Assembly (NCBI RefSeq): GCF_023555375.1
Contig: NZ_JAJSEE010000005.1
Location: 167,267 to 231,266 of the forward strand
DNA from: Guyparkeria hydrothermalis
Lineage (GTDB): Bacteria; Pseudomonadota; Gammaproteobacteria; Halothiobacillales; Halothiobacillaceae
Direction of reading: 5' to 3'
DNA length: 64,000 nt
This document shows, piece after piece, positions 1 to 8,672 of the stretch (positions are counted from its first letter, which is position 1; every line of letters begins with the position of its first letter). Both the position numbers and the translations under genes were made by a program. A model generated the notes under the pieces. That model ran no database searches. It was not told where the DNA came from and saw only the letters and a program-made list of their open reading frames with translations.

Positions 1-377
1 AGCGCCTCGAGCAGGCGTCGTGTCAGCTCGCCGGGCTTGTTGGTCACCACGCCCCAGGGCAGGGCGCGTTGCTCGAGTGACTCGACCAGTGCCTCCAGGC
101 CCGGAAACAGGCAGGTGTGTACCGCCAGGTCCTCGGCGTAGAGCGCGAGAAAGCGCTCGCGCAACCCCTCATAGCCCGAGTCGTCCGGCGTGATGCCCAG
201 CCCGATCCCCAGCAGCCCGCGCGCCCCGTTGGAAACATGCGGGCGGATCGCCTCGAACGGCATGGGCTCGAGGCCCTGCTCGGCGCGCACGCGATTAAGC
301 GCGGCGGCCATGTCGGGGGCGGTGTCGAGCAGGGTACCGTCGAGGTCGAATAGGATTGCCTTGGGGGCGGGCAGCAT
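1..377 (-). CDS. gph: HAD-family phosphatase, Gph/MupP-like (partial, 3' end off window)
   Basis: The reading frame is open from an ATG at 377 to the window edge, so the C-terminus is missing. The N-terminus has the HAD motif I nucleophile region FDLDGTLLDT (residues 9-18) and a motif II region WGVVTNK near residue 113. These fit a phosphoglycolate phosphatase, which removes phosphate from 2-phosphoglycolate made by RuBisCO oxygenation. In pseudomonads the HAD gene next to ubiG (PA3172) is MupP, a MurNAc-6-phosphate phosphatase of peptidoglycan recycling, so that role is equally possible here. A strong AAGGAG lies 7 bases before the ATG. Family is secure; substrate is not. Confidence 0.85.
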   Translation of the reverse strand, partial: MLPAPKAILFDLDGTLLDTAPDMAAALNRVRAEQGLEPMPFEAIRPHVSNGARGLLGIGLGITPDDSGYEGLRERFLALYAEDLAVHTCLFPGLEALVESLEQRALPWGVVTNKPGELTRRLLEA

Positions 378-389
378 CAGGACTCCTTT

Positions 390-656
390 AGGAAAATCTG
401 CATGATTCGATGGCATCTCTGGCTCGCGGGTTTGTTCGCAATCAAGGCGCCGGCCCGAAGGCGGGCTTGTTGCCCGCCGAGGGGCGGCAACGCCGAGTGC
501 GGGCAAACCCGCGAGCCCCGTCCGGGCGGGTCTCCAAGGGCCCATCTGCGGCGTTGCAGCCCTTGCAAAGGGCGACGGCCCTTCACGGCGGACTGCGCCT
601 TGCATCTGGACCCTTGGAGTCCCGCAGAGACGTCATCGAATCATGCAGAGTTTCCT
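390..656 (+). repeat. Cloverleaf intergenic repeat, copy 1 (arms A+B, diverged)
   Basis: The ends AGGAAAATCTGCATGATTCG and its near reverse complement at 634-656 form the outer stem. Inside are arm A (GGCTCGCGGGTTTG pairing with CAAACCCGCGAGCC) and arm B (CTCCAAGGG pairing with CCCTTGGAG). The stem sequences differ from those of the other copies, but pairing is kept. The right end overlaps the 3' end of ubiG. The left end stops just before the ribosome binding site of the HAD gene. Confidence 0.85.
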
Positions 657-1374
657 TTACGAACGCCATCAGGTAATTGACGTCGAGATCGCGGTCGTTG
701 AGCGAGAACTCGCGGGTGAGCGGGTTGTAGACGATGCCGGTCGAGGCGATCGGCTTGAGCCCGGCGGCACGACCCATCCGGGCGAGTTCGCCGGGGCGAA
801 TGAACTGGCGGTGGTCGTGCGTGCCGCGTGGCACCATGTTCAGCAGGTACTCCGCGGCGACGATCCCCAGCAGCCACGACTTGGCGTTGCGGTTGAGCGT
901 CGAGAGGAACACGTGCCCACCGGGGCGCACCGCCGTGGCCAGGGCCTCGATGATGCGAGCGGGGTCCTCGACGTGCTCGAGCATCTCCATGCAGGTGACC
1001 ACGTCGTACGTGCCGGCGTGCTCGGGGGCGAAGCGGGTGACGTCGGCGACCCGGTAGTCGATCCCGAGTGTGTCCGGCGCATGGTCGCGGGCGACCGCAA
1101 TGACGTCCTCGGCGAGATCCAGCGCGGTGACGGCAGCACCGCTGCGGGCCAGTGCCTCGGCCAGTATCCCGCCACCGCAGCCGACGTCGAGCACGCGGCT
1201 GTCGCCGGCGTCGCTGTGGGTCTCGATAAAGGCCATGCGCAACGGGTTGATCGCGTGCAGCGAGGCGAACGGGCCGTCGCTGTCCCACCACTGCTTTGCC
1301 AGCCGATTGAAGTGGGCCAGCTCGTCGGGCGAGGCGCTGGAGGCGTTGTCGGCAGTGTCGTGGGTCGGGGTCAT
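583..1374 (-). CDS. ubiG: UbiG, ubiquinone biosynthesis O-methyltransferase
   Basis: This is the SAM-dependent O-methyltransferase that acts twice in ubiquinone synthesis. The product is 264 residues. Motif I VLDVGCGGGILAE is near residue 65, motif II CMEMLEHV near 130, and LNRNAKSWLLGIVAAEY and MVPRGTHDHRQFI are UbiG hallmarks. The start is the ATG at 1374 (MTPTHD); a longer open frame upstream has no family similarity. The first 240 residues match the usual UbiG length. The last 24 residues, from KETLHDSM on, are encoded by the intergenic repeat at 390-656, which also supplies the stop codon. The gene lies between the deaminase and HAD genes, an arrangement known from Pseudomonas. Confidence 0.95.
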   Translation of the reverse strand: MTPTHDTADNASSASPDELAHFNRLAKQWWDSDGPFASLHAINPLRMAFIETHSDAGDSRVLDVGCGGGILAEALARSGAAVTALDLAEDVIAVARDHAPDTLGIDYRVADVTRFAPEHAGTYDVVTCMEMLEHVEDPARIIEALATAVRPGGHVFLSTLNRNAKSWLLGIVAAEYLLNMVPRGTHDHRQFIRPGELARMGRAAGLKPIASTGIVYNPLTREFSLNDRDLDVNYLMAFVKETLHDSMTSLRDSKGPDARRSPP

Positions 1375-1414
1375 CGCGGCGTGGCCAGGTAAGGGCGAAT
1401 GGACGGTGAACGTG

Positions 1415-2761
1415 TCAGACGGCGGGCTTGGCCCGCCGGATCGGCTCGCGCCAAGTGTTTGCCCGCTCGATGATCGCCCGGCTGTCGAGCCCACGCAACT
1501 GCCCGTGGCGCAGCAGGGCGCGCCCGTCGACCCAGACATCGCTCACCTGGGCGCGCGAGGCGCTGTAGACCAGGGTCGAGACGGCATCGTAGACCGGCTG
1601 GGTCTCCGGGGCATCGAGATCGACCGCGACGAGGTCCGCCTGCTTGCCCGGCTCGATCGAGCCGATACGGTCGTCCAGGCCGAAGGCGCGCGCACTCCCC
1701 AGGGTTGCCATGTGCAGGGCCTGGTGGGCGCTGACCGCCGCGGCATCATTGGCCACAGGCTTGGCGATGAGCGCGGCGGTGCGCATCTCGTCGAGCATGT
1801 CGAGATCGTTGTTGCTGGCGGCCCCGTCCGTGCCCAGCCCGACGTTCACGCCGGCCTCGAGGAGCTTGGCCACCGGGCAGAAGCCGGAGGCGAGCTTGAG
1901 GTTCGATTGCGGCGAGTGCAGCACGTGGGTGCCGGTGACGGCCAGGCGGGCGATCTCCGCCTCAGTCAGCTGGGTCATGTGCACGGCGACCAGGCGTTCG
2001 TTGAGGAGCCCCAGCCGATCGAGGCGGGCCAGTGGCCGCTCGCCGGTGGCGGCGAGGGTCGACTTGACCTCGTGGGCGGTCTCGTGGACGTGCATGTGGA
2101 CCGGCAGGTCGAGCTGGTCGCTCATGGTGCGCACCCGTTCGAGCGCCGCATCGCCGACCGTGTAGGGGGCGTGCGGGGCGAGCGTGAACTCGATGCGTGA
2201 ATGATGGCGCCAGTCGTTGACCAGCTCGACGCCCTTGGCCAGTGCCTCCTCGGCGTTCGCCGACCAGGGATTGGGGTTGTCGATCACCACGATGCCGAAG
2301 ATCCCGCGCAGGCCGGCGGCCTGCACGGCCTCGATCGCCGCCTCGGGGAAGAAGTACATGTCCGAGAGCGTGGTCGTGCCGCTGCGGATCATCTCGACGG
2401 CGGCGAGCATCGTGCCGTCGCGAACGAAGTCGTGACCCAGCATCTGTCCCTCGACCGGCCAGATGTGCTCCTCGAGCCAGGTCATCAGCGGCAGGTCGTC
2501 GGCCAGCCCGCGCATCAGGCTCATCGCCGCGTGGGTGTGGCCGTTGACCAGCCCGGGAATCAGGGCGTGGCTGGGCAGGTCGACCCAGTCGACGGGTTCC
2601 TCGGTTGCCCGCTGGCGCTCGCGGGCCTGCTCGCGGGTCAGGATGGCCTCGATGCGGCCATCGCGAATCCACACGGCGTGGTCTTCCAGCACCTCGTCGC
2701 GCGGGGCGACGGGGATCAGCCAGCGGGGGGCGAGAATCTGGTTGGGATGGTCGTTTGCCAT
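1415..2761 (-). CDS. mtaD: TRZ/ATZ-family amidohydrolase, 5'-methylthioadenosine/SAH deaminase-like
   Basis: A 448-residue cytosolic metal-dependent deaminase of the amidohydrolase superfamily. The metal site is visible as GHTHAAMS (HxH, about residue 75), HMHVHETAHE (about 220), and a later His and Asp (VHMTQ; LGTDGAASNNDLD near 315). Related enzymes deaminate 5'-methylthioadenosine, S-adenosylhomocysteine or 8-oxoguanine. The position next to ubiG, which makes SAH, is shared with PA3170 of P. aeruginosa, an MTA deaminase. The stop is 40 bases before the ubiG start, so co-transcription is likely. The ribosome binding site is weak. Exact substrate is inferred from the family and context. Confidence 0.85.
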   Translation of the reverse strand: MANDHPNQILAPRWLIPVAPRDEVLEDHAVWIRDGRIEAILTREQARERQRATEEPVDWVDLPSHALIPGLVNGHTHAAMSLMRGLADDLPLMTWLEEHIWPVEGQMLGHDFVRDGTMLAAVEMIRSGTTTLSDMYFFPEAAIEAVQAAGLRGIFGIVVIDNPNPWSANAEEALAKGVELVNDWRHHSRIEFTLAPHAPYTVGDAALERVRTMSDQLDLPVHMHVHETAHEVKSTLAATGERPLARLDRLGLLNERLVAVHMTQLTEAEIARLAVTGTHVLHSPQSNLKLASGFCPVAKLLEAGVNVGLGTDGAASNNDLDMLDEMRTAALIAKPVANDAAAVSAHQALHMATLGSARAFGLDDRIGSIEPGKQADLVAVDLDAPETQPVYDAVSTLVYSASRAQVSDVWVDGRALLRHGQLRGLDSRAIIERANTWREPIRRAKPAV

Positions 2762-2820
2762 GGAAATTGCAGTGGTCCGGTTGAGAAGGGCAATGGCGGC
2801 AAAAAGGCTTGCGGAAGCCT

Positions 2821-3090
2821 AGGGAAACTCTGCCCGAATGCCATGCCACTCTGGCTTGGCGAGTCGTTCGTGATCAAGGCGCGATGTCGCCGGCGTGCCG
2901 GTGGCCACGTCAAGACATCGTAACGCGGAGCACGTGCGACTCGCCAGGCCCCGCAGGGCGCGCCTTGAGCCGGGCATCTGCTGCGTTGCCGTCCTTGGAA
3001 AGGGAGTCACCCTTCCGCGGCGGACGGACGCCTTGCACCTGCCCGGCTCAAGTCGCGCAGAGCGGTATGGCATTCGTACAGAGTTTCCCT
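2821..3090 (+). repeat. Cloverleaf intergenic repeat, copy 2 (arms A+B)
   Basis: The termini AGGGAAACTCTGC and GAGTTTCCCT lie at the outer ends. Arm A (2855-2952) pairs GGCGAGTCG with CGACTCGCC. Arm B (about 2963-3056) pairs CTTGAGCCGGGCA with TGCCCGGCTCAAG, with an inner AAGGG/CCCTT hairpin. It lies between divergent genes (the deaminase and argD). No flanking target duplication is visible. Confidence 0.9.
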
Positions 3091-3232
3091 GGCATGCCGC
3101 GCCGTGCGGCCCTTTGTCGAAATCGATTCGATTCGTGATATGCTCCATGACTTGCCCCTCCGAACTCGCGCCAACTGTGTTGGCCAGGCATATCGTTGTT
3201 CGTCGAGGGGCACAAAACGCAATGGATTCAAT

Positions 3233-3291
3233 GCGCTCGTCGTTCCGGGGAGCGCTTTTTTGGTTTTGTGTCGCCCGGAAATATCCGGGCG
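3233..3291 (+). promoter_or_regulatory. argD leader with two hairpins, first terminator-like
   Basis: The 220-base stretch between the repeat and argD has GCGCT (3233-3237) pairing with AGCGC (3251-3255), followed by six T, which resembles a weak intrinsic terminator. A second perfect hairpin, CGCCCGGA-AATA-TCCGGGCG, follows at 3272-3291, 22 bases before the GTG start. Upstream, GCCAACTGTGTTGGC is a further small palindrome. An attenuation or mRNA-stability role is inference only. Confidence 0.45.
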
Positions 3292-3313
3292 AAATCGGTT
3301 TTCGAGGAATGCC

Positions 3314-4492
3314 GTGAGCGACTTTCTGCTGCCCACCTACAATCGACAGCCCGTCCGTTTCGTCCGGGGCGAAGGCCCGTACCTCTGGGACGAGGCGGGC
3401 GTGCAATACCTCGACGCGGTCAGCGGAATTGCGGTGACCGGTCTGGGCCACGCCCACCCGGACATCGCCGAGGCGCTGTGCGACCAGGCCAAGACCCTGA
3501 TCCACACCTCCAACCTCTACGGCATCCCGTGGCAGGAGCGTCTGGGCGAGCGGCTCGCCGCGATTTCCGGCATGGACAAGGTGTTCTTCGCCAACTCCGG
3601 TGCCGAGGCCAACGAGGCGGCGATCAAGCTTGCCCGCCTGCACGGTCGCCGCCGCGAGATCGACAACCCGAAGATCGCGGTGATGGAGCACAGCTTCCAT
3701 GGCCGCACGCTCGCCGCGCTGGCCGCGACCGGTAACGCCGCCATCCAGAAGGGCTTCGAGCCATTGCTCGATGGCTTCGTGCGCGTGCCCTACGGCGACA
3801 TCGAGGCGCTCGAGCGCGTCGCCTCGGACGAGACCATCGTCGCCGTGCTGCTCGAGCCGGTGCAGGGCGAGGGCGGTGTCCGCCCGGCGCCGACGGGCTA
3901 TCTGGCCGCGGTGCGCGCGCTGTGCGACGACCACGACTGGCTGATGTTGGTCGACGAGGTACAGACCGGCATCGCGCGCACTGGACGCTGGTTCGGCTTC
4001 CAGCACGAGGCCGGGGTGCTGCCCGACGTGATGAGCCTGGCCAAGGGGCTGGGCAACGGCGTGCCGATCGGCGCCTGCCTGACGGCCGGCCGGGCCACCG
4101 ACCTGTTCGGTCCGGGCAGCCACGGCTCGACCTTTGGCGGCAACCCGCTGGTCTGCCGCGCGGCGGCGACCGTGCTCGAGGTGATCGAACGCGACGGGCT
4201 GGTCACGCGGGCGGAGAAACTGGGCCGGTCGATCGCCGATCGTATCCGCGACGGTCTGACCGACCTGGCCGGCTGCCGCGAGGTGCGCGGTCGCGGACTG
4301 ATGATCGGCATCGAACTGGATCGTCCGGCCGGCGAGCTGGTCGGCCGGGCGCTGGAGCAGGGCCTGCTGATCAACGTCACCGCCGGTTCCGTGGTGCGCC
4401 TGCTGCCGCCGTTGATCCTGAGCGAATCGCAGGCCGACCTGATCGCCGACCGGGTAATCGGTGTCATCCGCGACTGGTACGCGACCACCTGA
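3314..4492 (+). CDS. argD: ArgD, acetylornithine aminotransferase
   Basis: A PLP-dependent class III aminotransferase that converts N-acetylglutamate semialdehyde to N-acetylornithine in arginine synthesis. The product is 392 residues, normal for Arg[34 protein letters not shown], the PLP-contacting [14 protein letters not shown] and the Schiff-base lysine in [14 protein letters not shown] are all present. The GTG at 3314 is preferred because it has a GAGGA 6 bases upstream and gives the family N-terminus ([12 protein letters not shown]). The open frame continues further upstream without similarity. argF follows 65 bases downstream. Confidence 0.95.
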   Translation: MSDFLLPTYNRQPVRFVRGEGPYLWDEAGVQYLDAVSGIAVTGLGHAHPDIAEALCDQAKTLIHTSNLYGIPWQERLGERLAAISGMDKVFFANSGAEANEAAIKLARLHGRRREIDNPKIAVMEHSFHGRTLAALAATGNAAIQKGFEPLLDGFVRVPYGDIEALERVASDETIVAVLLEPVQGEGGVRPAPTGYLAAVRALCDDHDWLMLVDEVQTGIARTGRWFGFQHEAGVLPDVMSLAKGLGNGVPIGACLTAGRATDLFGPGSHGSTFGGNPLVCRAAATVLEVIERDGLVTRAEKLGRSIADRIRDGLTDLAGCREVRGRGLMIGIELDRPAGELVGRALEQGLLINVTAGSVVRLLPPLILSESQADLIADRVIGVIRDWYATT

Positions 4493-4557
4493 GTTTCCGG
4501 GGCTGGTGCCGGGCGTTTGCCCGTGCGCTCCCCTCAACCGACAGAACCGATATCGCT

Positions 4558-5472
4558 ATGTCCACACGTCACTTCCTGAGCCTGTTCGATCTCACCGCGG
4601 ACGAGTACCGCGCCCTGTTCGAGCGCGCGGGGCAGCTGCAGGCCGCCCGTGAGCGCGGCGAGCGCCCCAACACGCTTGAGCGTCGCGTGCTGGGCATGAT
4701 CTTCGAAAAGGCCTCGACCCGCACCCGGCTGTCGTTCGAGTCGGGCATGGCGCAGCTGGGCGGGTCGGCGATCTTCCTCTCGCCGCGCGACACCCAGCTG
4801 GGTCGCGGCGAGCCGGTCGAGGATTCGGCCCGCGTCATGTCGCGGATGGTCGATGCCATCATGATCCGCGCCAACGATCACGGCATGGTCGAGACCTTCG
4901 CCGCCAACAGCCGCGTGCCGGTGATCAACGCGCTCACCGACCGCAGTCATCCCTGCCAGTTGCTGGCCGATATCTACACCTACCAGCGCCACCGCGGCTC
5001 GATCGCCGGCAAGCGCGTTGCCTGGGTGGGCGACGGCTTCAACATGTGCCATTCCTACATCAACGCCGCGCGCACCTTCGACTTCGACCTGGTCGTCGCC
5101 GCCCCGCGCGGCTACGAGCCCGACCCGGACGTGGTCGCCGCGGCCGAGGACCGCGTCGAGCTGGTCGGTACGGCGGCCGAGGCGGTCGAGGGCGCCGATC
5201 TGGTGGTCACCGACGTCTGGGCCTCGATGGGCCAGGAGGAGGAGCGCCTGCGCCGCCTGCGCGACTTCCACGACTACCAGATCAACGACGAGCTGATGGG
5301 CCGCGCCAAGGATGACGCGCTGTTCATGCACTGCCTGCCGGCCCACCGCGGCGAGGAAGTCACCGCCGGCGTGATCGACGGCCCGCAGAGCGTGGTCTGG
5401 GACGAGGCCGAGGCACGCATGTTCACCCAGCAGGCGCTGGTCGAGTTCCTGATGCTGGGGGAGTTTCCCTAA
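4558..5472 (+). CDS. argF: ArgF, ornithine carbamoyltransferase
   Basis: Joins carbamoyl phosphate to ornithine to give citrulline. The product is 304 residues, the family norm. The carbamoyl-phosphate motif STRTRLSFE (about residue 47), the HPCQLLAD motif (about 125), and the ornithine-site VWASMGQE and [11 protein letters not shown] motifs are intact. It directly follows argD, so the two probably form an arginine operon. No ribosome binding site stands out. Confidence 0.96.
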   Translation: MSTRHFLSLFDLTADEYRALFERAGQLQAARERGERPNTLERRVLGMIFEKASTRTRLSFESGMAQLGGSAIFLSPRDTQLGRGEPVEDSARVMSRMVDAIMIRANDHGMVETFAANSRVPVINALTDRSHPCQLLADIYTYQRHRGSIAGKRVAWVGDGFNMCHSYINAARTFDFDLVVAAPRGYEPDPDVVAAAEDRVELVGTAAEAVEGADLVVTDVWASMGQEEERLRRLRDFHDYQINDELMGRAKDDALFMHCLPAHRGEEVTAGVIDGPQSVVWDEAEARMFTQQALVEFLMLGEFP

Positions 5473-5526
5473 GTCACCGCGAGCCCGGGCCGTCCGCTGA
5501 TTGGTTGCCATTGACGAGGGATTGCC

Positions 5527-6429
5527 ATGAGTCTGCCTGCGGACCTGCTGCCGGCCGTGCTGGACGCCCTGCCGGACCCGCTGTTCATCCTGTCGGAATC
5601 GGGCCGCTACCTGGCGGTCTACGGCGGCAATGACCCAGGCTACTACCACGACGGTCGAACGCTCGTCGGGCAAACCGTCGAGGATCTGCTGCCCGCCGAC
5701 AAGGCGAGCCAGGTCTTGGATCAGATCCGCCAATCGCTCAGCGAAAACCGCCTGCTCAAGGTCGAATACCCGCTCGCCGCCCATGAGGTGAAGGGTCTCG
5801 AGTCGGCCGACGGTCCGCGCGAGATGCTCTGGTTCGAAGGGCACATCCAGCCGCTCGCCGAACCGATCAATGGCGAGCGGGCCGTGGTCTGGGTGGCGCG
5901 CAACATCACCCCGCGGCGGGACCTCGAGGAAAAGCTGCGGCGGGCGAGCGTGATCGATCCGCTGACCGGGGTGTTCAATCGCCGCAAGCTCCTCGAGGTG
6001 CTGGCCGAGCGGTTCGGTGAGCACCGCCGTTACGGCGAGCCCTGTGCCGTGGTGATGATCGACGTCGATCACTTCAAGCGCGTCAACGATCAGTACGGCC
6101 ATTCCGTCGGCGACGAGGTGCTGATCGCCATCGCCGAGATCGGCCGGGGCATGCTGCGCGAAAACGACCTGCTGTCGCGCTTCGGCGGCGAGGAGTTCGT
6201 GCTGGTCCTGCCGCAGACGGATCTGGATGACGCCCGCCAGGTCGCCGAACGGTTCCGTCGTGCGGTGATCGAGGGGCTGGCGACCCATTTCCCGGATATC
6301 CCCCCGGTGACCATCAGCCAGGGCGTGGCCGCCATGCGCGAGGGGGACACCAGCCACGAAGGCGCCCTGCATCGAGCCGACCAGGCCCTCTACGAGGCAA
6401 AACGCCAGGGCCGTAACCGCATTGTCTGA
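5527..6429 (+). CDS. PAS-GGDEF diguanylate cyclase
   Basis: A 300-residue soluble signalling enzyme predicted to make cyclic di-GMP. Residues 1-125 look like a PAS sensor domain (LPDPLFILSESGRYLAVYGGND). A linker helix follows, then a GGDEF domain from about 140 (DPLTGVFNRRKLLEVL). The metal-binding MIDVDHFKRVND and the signature GGEEF (about 221) are intact, so catalysis is expected. No transmembrane segment is visible. It sits between argF and argA, but nothing links it to arginine synthesis. The ligand sensed by the PAS domain is unknown. Confidence 0.92.
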   Translation: MSLPADLLPAVLDALPDPLFILSESGRYLAVYGGNDPGYYHDGRTLVGQTVEDLLPADKASQVLDQIRQSLSENRLLKVEYPLAAHEVKGLESADGPREMLWFEGHIQPLAEPINGERAVVWVARNITPRRDLEEKLRRASVIDPLTGVFNRRKLLEVLAERFGEHRRYGEPCAVVMIDVDHFKRVNDQYGHSVGDEVLIAIAEIGRGMLRENDLLSRFGGEEFVLVLPQTDLDDARQVAERFRRAVIEGLATHFPDIPPVTISQGVAAMREGDTSHEGALHRADQALYEAKRQGRNRIV

Positions 6430-6510
6430 CGACCGGGGAGTGGCTAGATGGCCTGCCCCTATGCCCACTCTGCGTTATCCTCGGCGTCAAGACTTGCATG
6501 GAGCGCCATC

Positions 6511-7857
6511 GTGAACGATCCCTCGACGCCAACCCCTCCCGGCACCTGCCAACCGACGGGCGCGGCCCGCATGCTGGTGCAGGGGCTGCGTGACGCCGTG
6601 CCCTACATCCGCGAGCACGAGGATCACGTCTTCGTGCTCGCCTTCGGCGGCGAGGCGCTCGACGAGCCGGCCAGTTTCGAGCGGCTGATCCGCGACATCG
6701 TGCTGATCGCCGACCTCGGCGTGCGCCTGGTGCTGGTGCCCGGCGCCCGCCCGCAGATCAATCGCCGTTTTCAGGCGGCGGGCTTCGAGGAGCGGTTCCA
6801 CGGTGGCCTGCGCGTGACCGAGCCCGAGATGATCGATCCGCTCACCGAGGCGGTCGGCGCGGTGCAGTTCGACGTGATTTCCTGGCTCTCGGCGCGCCTG
6901 AGCCTGGCCTCGGGCTCGGGGCTGGCCCAGCGGGTGCTGACCGGCAATTTCGTCACCGCGCGGCCCATGGGCGTGATCGACGGGGTCGATCTCGGCCATA
7001 CCGGGGCGGTACGCCGGGTGGACGTCGACGGCGTGCGCGACGCGCTCGGCGACGGCTCGATCGTGGTCCAGTCGAACATCGGCTACTCGCCCACCGGCGA
7101 GCTGTTCAACCTGCGCGCCGAGGACGTCGCCGAGAGCATGGCCGTCGCCCTGGGGGCCGACAAGCTGATCTTTCTCACCGACCCGCTCGACGACCTGCCC
7201 ACCGCGATGAGCCTTTCCGAGGTCGAAGGCCTGCTCGACCGGGAAGGCGACAAGCTGTCGACCGAGTTCCAGCTGCACCTGCACAGCGCCGTGCGCGCCT
7301 GCTCGAAGGGCGTGGATCGCATCCACTTGGTCGATCGCGAGGTCGACGGGGCGCTGTTGGTGGAGCTCTACACCCGCGACGGCTGCGGCACGCTGATCAC
7401 CAGCGAGCCCTACGAGCGCATCCGCCCGGCGACGCTGGACGACATCGGCGGGATTCTCGCGCTGATCGAGCCGATGGAGCAGGCCGGCGTGCTGGTGCGC
7501 CGCTCGCGCGAGCAGCTGGAGCTCGAGACCGATCGCTTCGTCGTGATCGACCGCGACGGCGACATCATCGCCTGCGCCGCGCTCTACCCCTTCCCCGAGG
7601 ACGGTACCGCCGAACTGGCCGCCCTGGTGGTGCACCCCTCCTACCAGGGCGGCGGTCGGGCGGCGCGCCTGCTTGGCTTCATGGAAAGTCGGGCGCGTTC
7701 GCTGGGCCTGAAATCCCTGTTTCTGCTGTCGACCCAGACCATGGCCTTCTTCCGCGAGCGGGGCTATGCCGACGAAAGCCTGGACCGGTTGCCCGCCGAA
7801 CGCCGCGCGCTCTACAACCTCAAGCGCAATTCGCGGATCTTCCGCAAGTGGCTATAG
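6511..7857 (+). CDS. argA: ArgA, amino-acid N-acetyltransferase
   Basis: Catalyses the first step of arginine synthesis, acetylation of glutamate. The 448-residue product has an N-terminal amino-acid-kinase domain (FVLAFGGEAL; LVLVPGARPQINRRF) that usually binds feedback arginine, and a C-terminal GNAT domain (about 295-448; AALVVHPSYQGGGRAARLL is the acetyl-CoA loop). The GTG at 6511 has GGAG upstream and gives a length close to E. coli ArgA (443). The upstream open frame is rejected. The 3' end overlaps rsmJ by 10 bases. Confidence 0.93.
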   Translation: MNDPSTPTPPGTCQPTGAARMLVQGLRDAVPYIREHEDHVFVLAFGGEALDEPASFERLIRDIVLIADLGVRLVLVPGARPQINRRFQAAGFEERFHGGLRVTEPEMIDPLTEAVGAVQFDVISWLSARLSLASGSGLAQRVLTGNFVTARPMGVIDGVDLGHTGAVRRVDVDGVRDALGDGSIVVQSNIGYSPTGELFNLRAEDVAESMAVALGADKLIFLTDPLDDLPTAMSLSEVEGLLDREGDKLSTEFQLHLHSAVRACSKGVDRIHLVDREVDGALLVELYTRDGCGTLITSEPYERIRPATLDDIGGILALIEPMEQAGVLVRRSREQLELETDRFVVIDRDGDIIACAALYPFPEDGTAELAALVVHPSYQGGGRAARLLGFMESRARSLGLKSLFLLSTQTMAFFRERGYADESLDRLPAERRALYNLKRNSRIFRKWL

Positions 7858-8645
7858 GACAACTCGCTGTAGCCTCGCTGCCGGTGGTCGCCTGTCGCCC
7901 CGAGGTGGATGGGGCTGCGGCCGGGCGCCTGCAGGCGTTTGTCGCGACCCGGGGGCTCGACTGGGTGGAGGCGCCCGGCGACTCGCCGGCCCGCTTCACG
8001 CTCGCCATCGATCAGGGCCGCATCGGCCTGATTCCCCCCCGCGACCATCCCGACCTGGGTTCGCACCCGCTGGTGATCGATTTTGCCGCCGACCCACGGT
8101 TTGCCCGGCCTTTGGCGCGCAAGGATGCCCTGGCGCGGGCGACCGGCTGGAAGGGCGGCTATCGGCCGCCGGTGGTGGATTTGACCACCGGGCTGGGGCG
8201 GGATGCCTGGGCGTTGGCGAGCGGCGGTTGCGAGGTGACGGCCGTCGAGCGCCACCCGGTGGTCTGGCTGCTGCTCACCGATGCGATCGAGCGAGCGGCG
8301 GAGGATCCGGCGCTGGCAGCGATCGCCGCACGGATCGAACCGGTGTTCGGCGATGTGCTGGGCGCCGAACCGCCGGCGCTTCACGCTAGTGAGGAGACGG
8401 TCTGGTACCTCGACCCGATGTTCCCGGAGCGCAAGAAATCGGCGCTGGTGAAAAAGCCCATGCGTATCTTCCACCAGCTGGTGGGCGAGGACCCGGACGC
8501 CGCGGCCCTGTTTGCCTGGGCCCGAACCCAGCCCGGTGCCCGCTGGGTGGTCAAGCGCCCGCCGGGCGCCCCCACCATCGATGCGACCACCCCGGACATC
8601 GACTATCGCTCCGGGCGACTGCGCTTCGACGTCTACCTGGGTTGA
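7848..8645 (+). CDS. rsmJ: RsmJ, 16S rRNA m2G1516 methyltransferase
   Basis: Methylates guanine 1516 in helix 45 of 16S rRNA with SAM as donor. The 265-residue product shows the RsmJ motifs DLTTGLGRDAWALA (about 107) and YLDPMFPERKKSALVKKPMRIF (about 185), and an acidic VTAVERHP SAM-binding strand. Its ATG lies inside the end of argA, which suggests translational coupling. It converges with the minus-strand gene that ends at 8673. Confidence 0.92.
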   Translation: MAIGQLAVASLPVVACRPEVDGAAAGRLQAFVATRGLDWVEAPGDSPARFTLAIDQGRIGLIPPRDHPDLGSHPLVIDFAADPRFARPLARKDALARATGWKGGYRPPVVDLTTGLGRDAWALASGGCEVTAVERHPVVWLLLTDAIERAAEDPALAAIAARIEPVFGDVLGAEPPALHASEETVWYLDPMFPERKKSALVKKPMRIFHQLVGEDPDAAALFAWARTQPGARWVVKRPPGAPTIDATTPDIDYRSGRLRFDVYLG

Positions 8646-8672
8646 TCAGGCCCGGGGCGACTCCCGGAAGAG

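Noticed and set aside
2821..3090. Cloverleaf repeats as a classical MITE or IS remnant
   Set aside because: No clear target-site duplications, and stems covary rather than sharing fixed inverted ends. Not fully excluded.
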